Origin: Chytridium lagenaria
Lineage: Eukaryota; Chytridiomycota; Chytridiomycetes; Chytridiales; Chytridiaceae
DNA: 64,000 nt
Reading direction: 5' to 3'
Assembly (NCBI GenBank): GCA_025449115.1
Contig: JAHLKC010000012.1
Span: 1 to 64,000, forward strand
Below, piece after piece: positions 57,131 through 64,000 of this stretch. The position numbers and the translations under genes are program-made. The first letter of the stretch is position 1; every line of letters starts with the position of its first letter. Below the pieces are notes generated by a model. It was given only the letters and a program-made list of their open reading frames with translations, did no database searches and had not been told where the DNA came from.

Positions 57131-57382
57131 ACTCAAGCATCCTCTCGATATAGATGTGATCATTGACTTTCTCCAACACTAGCTCCACGACGGATTACGC
57201 GGGGCTGGTTTGGAGTTTGCTTAAAGTGAATTCCACCGATATTAAAAGATGATGCATGAAGTGGCCCGGACAGATCAATGCAGAGATTTTTATTTATTAT
57301 TGGACTGTACATGTAAAAGCTGAGGTGAAAAAGGAGCATATGGAAAGTATTTATAGTGCGAATAATATTGGAGGAAGGCCGG
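57131..57382 (+). pseudogene. decayed fragment of an SBP-7TM receptor (exon 2)
   Basis: About 250 bases resemble exon 2 of copies 4-5. Recognisable pieces in order: HPLDIDVIIDF, TDYAGLVWSLLKVNSTD, WPGQINAE and EVKKEHMESIYSANNIGG, ending at GGGTGAGTTT, the same splice donor. They are interrupted by stops and lost codons in every frame, including loss of the YDIYMIDV segment. No other exon of the family is visible downstream; 57530-57560 has a faint match to the next exon (GTGGTTCCGTTTTTCGC). Opposite orientation to copy 5. Confidence 0.82.
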
Positions 57383-58093
57383 GTGAGTTTACATATATTC
57401 ACTTCTATTCTTATCAGACATCGTTTACCCTGCGCGTGTTTTCCCCCTCTCACTGGAGCATTACCACGAGGTATATTCGCTGGTATTCCTTACATTAACT
57501 TACAAAACCTTTATTCCAATCAACCTTAGTCGTGGTTCCGTTTTTCGCATGATTACCTGCTACGCACAGACCTTCTCTCTCTAAATCTAAAAATGTGTTT
57601 TGGCTTCCTCAAAATTATAGACTTACATCCCTTCGTTTTTTCGTCGTTGCTGGAAGTAAAAAAAGAAAAAAAAATGACACAGGTTTTAGAAAAAAGATAG
57701 AAAGGTATACGATTAAAAAGATTACACGCACACACAACACCCTAAGATAAACATAACTACAGAATTAGGTGGAAGACACTATAAAGAAAATAAAGAAAGT
57801 GGGTGGGAGCCATTTAACAGTGGGTTTTCATAAACAGGCGGAGCGAAAAAAGAAAGAGAATAGACAAAAAAAAAAAAAAAAAAAGAGAAAAAAAGGGAGA
57901 CATAGACATATAAGGAAAAAAGGTGCTTAAAGGGAAAAAGTAAGATAAAACTACTATGAAGTACATAAGGGTATACAAACTTGATAAAAATGGAAGAGTG
58001 TGATGCGGGGAGCCACGGTTAAGAGTCTCAAAACCTCCATCAAACACTTCACCGAAAGAAAGTTTCAAAAACACACTAAACGGTCTTACGAGA
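57383..58093. other. intergenic, 3' flank of the surface protein
   Basis: A-rich on the plus strand, with an A-run of about 20 at 57867-57886. Apart from the possible remnant exon near 57530 there is no gene; open frames here are shadow or low-complexity. Confidence 0.55.
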
Positions 58094-61000
58094 TCACACA
58101 ACGTCATCCGCAAACCCTCTCCGACCCCATCCTTCATTCCCCCCTCCAGCATCATTAGGTTGGTAGAGCGGGTTCTCATGAACACCTCCGGGGCTCTCGT
58201 AAAGCGGGTTCGCTCGCGCCATCTGTAGCATAGGGTCACTGACAGCTGTTACGCGAAGCATGGAAGTTCCGATGGACCCGGATTTATACATGAAGGCTAT
58301 GGCGGCGGCTCCACCCACTGCGAGGACTCCACCTGCGACTGAGAGACCGATTGTCGCGGGAGGTGTGAGGGAGGTGTTGGGGGAGTTTCTGGTTTAGGCG
58401 ACTCAGTTGGAGGGACGGTTGTGGTGTATGAGGTCGTTGTGGTTGGGGTTGGGATGGGGACAGTTGTAGGTGTGGGAGAGACGGGCTCCAAGGTTCCTTC
58501 ACGCACGGGGTCTTCCGTATTGATGATAGGCTCGACGGTGGACGTCGTTGCCATGATGGGCGAGATGGACGGAATATCCGTGTCGTGAGGATCGCCTTTG
58601 GCGATGTCCATGAAGATGACCATGGGATAAAGGTCGATGGCTCTGGAGGGGGAGGGATTGCGGACGTCGAGATCACGAAACCATTTGTCGCTTCAGCAAG
58701 GATGGTCGATGACACAACAGTTGTTTCAAGAGCGACAGTGGTATCAACAGTGACCGTCGGGGAGATCGAAGCGATTGGAGAGGTGACCTGATGAAAAAAA
58801 AAGTTGTTATTTTAGGGTCTTATCAATTTATTAAAAACAAAGCGTTTTAAAGCATACCTGGATAACATCAGACTGGGATGACGTGCTGGGTTTGAGATCC
58901 TCCTTTGTCGACAAAATACTCTCGCTCGTTGTTGGAACAGAAACCGTCGCGGTAGTTCCCAATGTGCTTTCCACGACAATGGCGTCAGAAGTAGGAGCAT
59001 AAGTCACCTGCGCAGTAGACGCCTTCTCAGTAGCCGTTGAAACAGAGGGACTAATGGCAGTGGAAGACGCAATTGCGGAGGTGGTCGTTATGTCAATATC
59101 AACCCCAGAACTACTGCTGGCTGCGGCGGTAGAGGAGGGGATGAGCGCCTCCTTCGTCGAAGACGCCTCAACAATACGATCTTGCGTGTATGCCGTAGAA
59201 GTAAACTTTTCCGTAGCAGATGACACAATTGCCGAAGTGGTAACCTCAACAACAATATTGGAGGTGGCGGCAGCAGGAGTGGACATGAATTCCTCTTTGG
59301 TCGACGACGCCTCAACAATAGAATCATGCGTAGAAGCAGTAGACGTGACCTCAACAAACTTGGCAGTAGAATCAGACATGAACACCTGCGTAGTAGTAGA
59401 CCCAACAATATTGGCATCGCTTGAAAGTAAGGCGGTAGTGACTGGTATGAATTCCACTTTGGTCGACACCGGCTCAACGCTCTGCGTAGGGACCCATAGA
59501 GTTGAGGTAGTAGGCAATTGCTCATCAATAAATGATGAGGTTGTCTCTGGGGCTAGGTTTTCCTCAACAAAATTGGCAGAGGTCGTGCCCGCGTGAAAGA
59601 TTTGCTCCTCTTCCGTTGAAGTTGGCGCCTGCGTTGGGACTACCGCGAACGAAGTAATGGCGATCTGGGTAGAAGTCGTGGCATCAACACGATCCATTGT
59701 GTTGGAGAAGACAGCTGGTATCTGAGTGGATGCTGTTTCCTCTGCAGCCACGTCGGTGTATGTAGTTTTCACCAATGATGCGATAGCAGCTGTCGTCTGA
59801 GTGGGTGCTGACATTTCGGATGAGCTGCTTATGTAGTTTACAAGCGTGGAGGTAGGTGTATCAGTTGTTGTGATATCCCCTGTGAAAGTTGCGCCGAAAG
59901 ACGTGCTGATGGGCTTAACAACGGTAATGGTAGAGGTAGCTAGAGTGGGTGCTAATATTTCGGATGACCTGCTTATGTCGTTTACAACCGTGGAGGAAGG
60001 TATATCAACAACAGTTGTAGTGATATCCCCTGTGAAAGTTGCATCGAAAGACGTGCTGGTAGGCTTAACAACGGTAATGGTAGAGGTAGCTAGAGTGGGT
60101 GCTGATATCTCGGATGAGCTGCTTATATCGTTTACAAGCGCGGCGGTAGGTATGTCATTAGTAGATGTTGTGACATCCGCTGTGAAAGTTGCACCTGTGC
60201 TGATATGGGTAATGGTTGAAGTACCTAAATAATGGAAACAAAATTTAGTTCATTACAAGGCGAGAGTAAGTAAGGACTTACCATCGATGATGCTTTCAGA
60301 AGAGGCGGGAGCAACACTGATGGTGCTTGCCACATCAACTACAGGAGACCCTGCATGCAATGTCGAAGTAGTTACAGAGCCGACCGCCCCAGAAACCGTT
60401 GACGAAGGTGCGAACGACATGCTCGACCAAATCCATCCTTCCTCAGTCCACACATATGTAGGAGGGATAGCAGTGACAGTGGTGGTGGTGTCATCTAAGC
60501 TGCTGAATGCTCCTTCATATGTACTAGTTGCAATTGGCGCTGTCACCTCATCGGTCGTCCTGGTAGGGACGAGGCTTGCAATCTCTGCCGACGACGCTGA
60601 CTCGACAGTATTGGTCCAGGCCCATTCGGTCCCAGTCCAAATGTATGAAGGTGGAATAGCAGTCATCGTGGACGTAAAGTAACTCTCCGGAGCAGTCGCT
60701 GACGCAGGAAGGGTTTGAGTTGCAGGACGTGCAGTGGTTCCAGTTGTCATACTCCAAAGTGACTCCGTGTCAGACCACGCGTTAGATGAAGGAATGAGGG
60801 TTGCTTCCGCAACAATGGACGTGGAATCATCTGTTGCTGTCGGGAAAATGACGTGCACGAGAGTTGTAGTGATGCCCTCAACTATGCTAGACCATGTCCA
60901 CCCAGATTCGATCTCTATAGAAGAAACAGGAGCAACGGTAACCGTCGACTGCGCCTCAACCTCTGTAGTAGTAGCTTCAATTTCGACCGTCGAAGTCGGT

Positions 61001-64000
61001 GTGGTAGACACTAAAAGTGCAGCTGATGTGGTGACGGAGTCATACATATCAAATGAAGTAAGGGTTGGGGTATGGGGGGTTGAGCTAATAGTCTCTGTAC
61101 CGGAGCCAGATGCAACAAAATCTGCCGTAGGGGTCGAAGACTCCAATGCGAAAGTTGCGGTCGCAATGTGGACGGCAGTGGTGGATACAGTAACGGGCTC
61201 CTCAAACTTAGACTGGTAGGAGAAAGTGGAGTAAGAAGTCTCGGTAGGATAAAGCGCTGTTGATGTGCTCGTTCCACTTGCGCTAGACCACAACCATCCC
61301 TCATCTGTCCAAATGAACGTCGGCGGGATGACGGCTGATGTAAAAGTCTCCATTGGAGATAAAGAGGAGTCTGTGATTGATGTCTGAGTAGCAGACGTGG
61401 TCACCTCAGCAAATCCGGAGTATTCCTGGGTTGGTGTTGCGGTTATGTAAGCGGTAGTAAAATCCGGTGCTTCGTAGCTCTGCGAATTGGAGGCCTCACT
61501 GGAACTAGCCGTTGAAGCGTGATCGGTCCAAACACTTGTCGTCGCGGCAAACGCTGCAGCCGCGGTTGATTCCATGATAGTGGTAACCACATCGCTTCCA
61601 AGCACATCTGACGGCTCATCGTAGGACGTAGTAGTTGAAAATTCAGCTAAATATTCAGTCGTCGCTATATTAACGTTCGAATCTCTCATGGAAGAGCTCT
61701 CAGTTGTCGGAGCAACAGGGGTAGATGTTTCTGACGATATTGTTACTGTAGCCGTTAATGCCAAGGTTGTAGATGCTATCATGGGCTCTGCAGACTCAGG
61801 AGGAGTGTTGTACGTGGAGGTAGAGTAAGCAGTTTCTGCTGCGTAAAGCGCGGTTGACGTGGCAGCCCTACTTGCGCTGGACCACACCCATCCATCATTG
61901 GTCCACAAAAGTGTTGGCGGGACAGTAGATACTGTAGAGGCTTCAGCCAACGTGGTCTCCGTAGCAACGCCAGACTCATATTGCGTTGCTGTAGTGGTGA
62001 TATGACTGTTGGTGAAATACGCCAATGACTCAGACTCCAAGGAGCCAGAAATTTCAGCTGGCGTTGAAGCATATGCAGACAGAGTAGTGGTGGTGGCATC
62101 AACCTCAGGCATGCCCCATCCCATGGTGGTGGTGGCAGTACCGAATTCAGTAGACTCTGACGATTCCAGCTTCCAAGACGTCGTTGTCATATACCCAGCA
62201 GTGGCGCTGGTGGCCATAGTTGCGGTGGGCTCGGCCTCAGCAACGGTAGACCACACAAAAGAGGTCTCGATGGCAGAAGTCACACTAGATTTAGTCATAG
62301 TTGGAGATGAGTCCTCCTGTAAACTAGCCAGTTCAGTAACGCTGTAGATTGAGGTCGCAGTTGGTATCGAGACAATTTTAGAGCTTAAGGTGTCTTCAAC
62401 CGTAGGGCCTACAGTTGTTTCCGTACTGATAAAAGAGCTGGTAACAAGGCCCGAGTTCCATCCACCTATTGTGCTCGATAAAGTTGATGCCGTAGAGGTC
62501 AAAGTGCTAATGGTAAATGACGCTAAGGGGCTCGTAGATATACTGATCGCAGATGATGTCGAACCAGACGTCGCTGTGCTCTTTTTTAAAAATGTTTTTA
62601 GTTTATATCATAACGCATGGCAACTTAAATGACGAAATCATCTTGGACTTACTAAGACGGATGTAGGTAAGACGGATGTAGTGGAGATGGTAAGTGCCGT
62701 TGAGGTAGGTGAAGGCGACTATTTTTATGTTAGATTAGCGAAGTGAGGGCGAGAGAAGGTAAGAAGTAGGTAAACGTACCGGATCCGGAACATAAATTAA
62801 AGTGCAGTTCGAGACAAACACGGCAATCGCGGTGTAGATGTTTTCAATGACGTTAGGTCCAAGTGTGGTATCAATGATATCCTGAATTCTGAAGACACGG
62901 GCGAAACCTCCCGCCGCCAAGACTCTCGCTTGGAAGGATCCGCTCAAACCATTTGCATTCAGGTTCGCCAAGGTCCTCTGTGCGCTGAAGTTGGTAAAAG
63001 TGATAGCATCCTCAGCAGCAAAGCGCGGGTCACCATACTGTAACGTGGCAGTGTGAATGTTATTGACATCTGCCTTGTTGACTGCAAAGGTATTAAAATA
63101 TCGCGATGTTGAGTCCCAGTTTGAAATAGGTCCGTTTCGGTTTGCGTTAAAATCGGACTTGATGAGGAGCGATACTGACACCGCATTTTCGACGACGAGT
63201 TGGGCAGTGAGGGCAATTTCAGCACTGTAGATAGGGTCCAAAGTGAGAGGTGCCGACGAATTTCGGTAGAATTGACGGCCGCTCGACCAAAAGACACGAG
63301 GCTGAAATGGCGGTTCAAATAGAAAATTCCCCGAACAAGTTGTTCCCGAGGTGTCGTAAGTGACAGCGCACAGTCCGCGGGGCTGGTTGGCAAGACGGTA
63401 GGAGCTGCAAATAACGAGTTAGATCTTAAATTGAAATTGGTCCTATTATAAGTTGTTACCTGACAAACGGCATATCGGAGTCTTCGTCCGTGGCCAGGAT
63501 AATGTGCCTTTTGGCACCTGCTCGCCACCGTAAGTTGCAGGTACTGCTCGTAAATGGGCTGACACAAGACTTTCCAAAATCGGATCCGTTGTTTCTCGCC
63601 AAACTCATACGTATAACCTCAAATCCGGCCTCCTGACCACCACGACTACATCCTACGTTTGCCAGAGTTTGTTGTGTAAGGGTAGCGTTCGACTACAGAA
63701 GCGAGTCAGTAAAATTTGTGGATGATATCACTTCTGTATCAAACTTACGGTGAAAGGAAGGATGATGGTAGGCATATCCCCAAATACTACGATGGAGAAA
63801 GTGGCATCTGCTTTCTGGATCATTAATTCATCCACGAAACGCTGCAAACTCGCTTCGATTTGGTTGATGTACGGGCACATGGAACCACTTGCGTCGATTG
63901 CGAACAGGAAATCAGAGGGCAGCGTCCTGGTCGAGTTATTGCAGACCAGCATATCTCCAGCCATAACCGGCATCGGCCCCAAAATGCTCAGGCCAAGCAA
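58094..64000 (-). CDS. large VWA-domain cell-surface protein with Ser/Thr-rich stalk and NPxY tail (N-terminus beyond window)
   Basis: Predicted type I membrane adhesion or receptor protein. The window edge cuts the signal peptide (GLSILGPMPVMAG). Next comes a VWA domain: DFLFAIDASGSMCPYINQIE (DxSxS metal site), FSIVVFGDMPTIILPF, then after introns HIILATDEDSDMPF. About 300 further residues include VFWSSGRQFYRNSSAPLTL, ANLNANGLSGSFQARVLAAGG and ENIYTAIAVFVSNCTLIYVP. From about 62600 to 58450 lies a Ser/Thr/Val-rich stalk of over 1200 residues, likely O-mannosylated, with Trp-containing and 48-50 residue repeats. A membrane helix (TIGLSVAGGVLAVGGAAAIAFMY) leads to a ~55-residue tail with ANPLYESPGGVHENPLYQ and the stop at 58094-58096. 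NPxY motifs bind PTB domains and endocytic adaptors. It is not an integrin by sequence, but the layout recalls one; function is inference. Confidence 0.85.
59819..60190 (-). repeat. 144-150 bp tandem repeat in the stalk (3 copies)
   Basis: Units anchored by GATGAGCTGCTTAT-like sequence start at 59819, 59963 and 60113, giving 48-50 residue periods. On the minus strand each encodes a pattern like TSTSFDATFTGDITTT...SSSEISAPTLATSTITVV. The third is incomplete. High identity implies recent expansion. Confidence 0.85.
60400..61950 (-). repeat. dispersed Trp motif repeats within the Ser/Thr stalk
   Basis: Six related motifs of the form PP(T/S)-x-x-W-T-x-x-G/E-W-x-W-(S/T)-(S/N) occur, for example PPTYVWTEEGWIWSS near 60440, PPSYIWTGTEWAWTN near 60630, NAWSDTESLWSM near 60770, GWTWSSIVEGITT near 60890, PPTFIWTDEGWLWSSAS near 61300 and PPTLLWTNDGWVWSSAS near 61890. 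Trp is otherwise rare in this region. Confidence 0.8.

Noticed and set aside
59054..61219. Long plus-strand open frames opposite the Ser/Thr-rich stalk
   Set aside because: They are complements of a repetitive coding region whose codon pattern keeps the other strand open; no independent features.
58094..64000. Calling the surface protein an integrin beta subunit
   Set aside because: No PSI, hybrid or Cys-rich EGF repeats are visible; only the VWA head and NPxY spacing recall integrins.
1..64000. tRNA, rRNA, CRISPR or transposon features
   Set aside because: No B-box-like tRNA arms, rRNA core segments, spaced identical repeats, transposase motifs or terminal inverted repeats were found by reading.

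Overview
This is a eukaryotic, intron-rich window, almost certainly from a zoosporic (chytrid-like) fungus. The genes carry many short introns (about 40-110 bp, GT...CTAAC...AG). Fungal markers include a CBM19 chitin-binding module, an MNN1-type mannosyltransferase, an NHA1-type Na+/H+ antiporter pair and a glycogen-targeting PP1 subunit. A p25-alpha/TPPP gene points to a flagellated lineage. Species assignment is inference. No rRNA, tRNA, CRISPR array or transposon was recognised.

The dominant theme is a dispersed family of class C (GABA-B-like) receptors with an unusual layout: signal peptide, bacterial-type sugar-binding (SBP) ectodomain, seven-helix domain, and a cytoplasmic domain that looks PH-like. 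There are five copies (72-2489 +, 2983-5983 -, 32442-35923 +, 36459-39882 +, 53450-56862 -) and one decayed fragment (57131-57382 +). Where I traced them, they share the same twelve-exon plan. They fall into two subtypes: copies 1-3 and copies 4-5.

Between the receptors, left to right: an AT-rich gene-free island (about 6.1-7.1 kb); an SLC13/DASS anion transporter with soluble RCK_C-type inserts; a small secreted Cys-containing protein; TPPP; two tandem Na+/H+ antiporters; a dienelactone hydrolase; an expansin-like DPBB-CBM19 secreted protein; a RasGEF; an MNN1-like mannosyltransferase; a metallo-beta-lactamase-fold protein; and a WW-domain Gly-rich protein. To the right of the central receptor pair lie a PP1 glycogen-targeting subunit (CBM21), a PP2A B''-type subunit, an alpha-arrestin with a PPxY motif, and serine palmitoyltransferase subunit 2. 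The right edge is a very large cell-surface gene on the minus strand (58094 to beyond 64000). It has a VWA domain with a DASGS metal-binding motif, a long Ser/Thr-rich stalk with repeats, one membrane helix and a short tail with two NPLY motifs spaced exactly as in integrin beta tails.

The window is thus rich in sensing and signalling parts: receptors, arrestin, RasGEF, phosphatase regulators and a candidate adhesion receptor. Linking them into one pathway is inference. A technical caution applies throughout: many genes contain single-base frame shifts, mostly in or next to short homopolymer runs. These look more like uncorrected long-read errors than true gene decay, so exon phases and termini below are approximate where a shift is noted.
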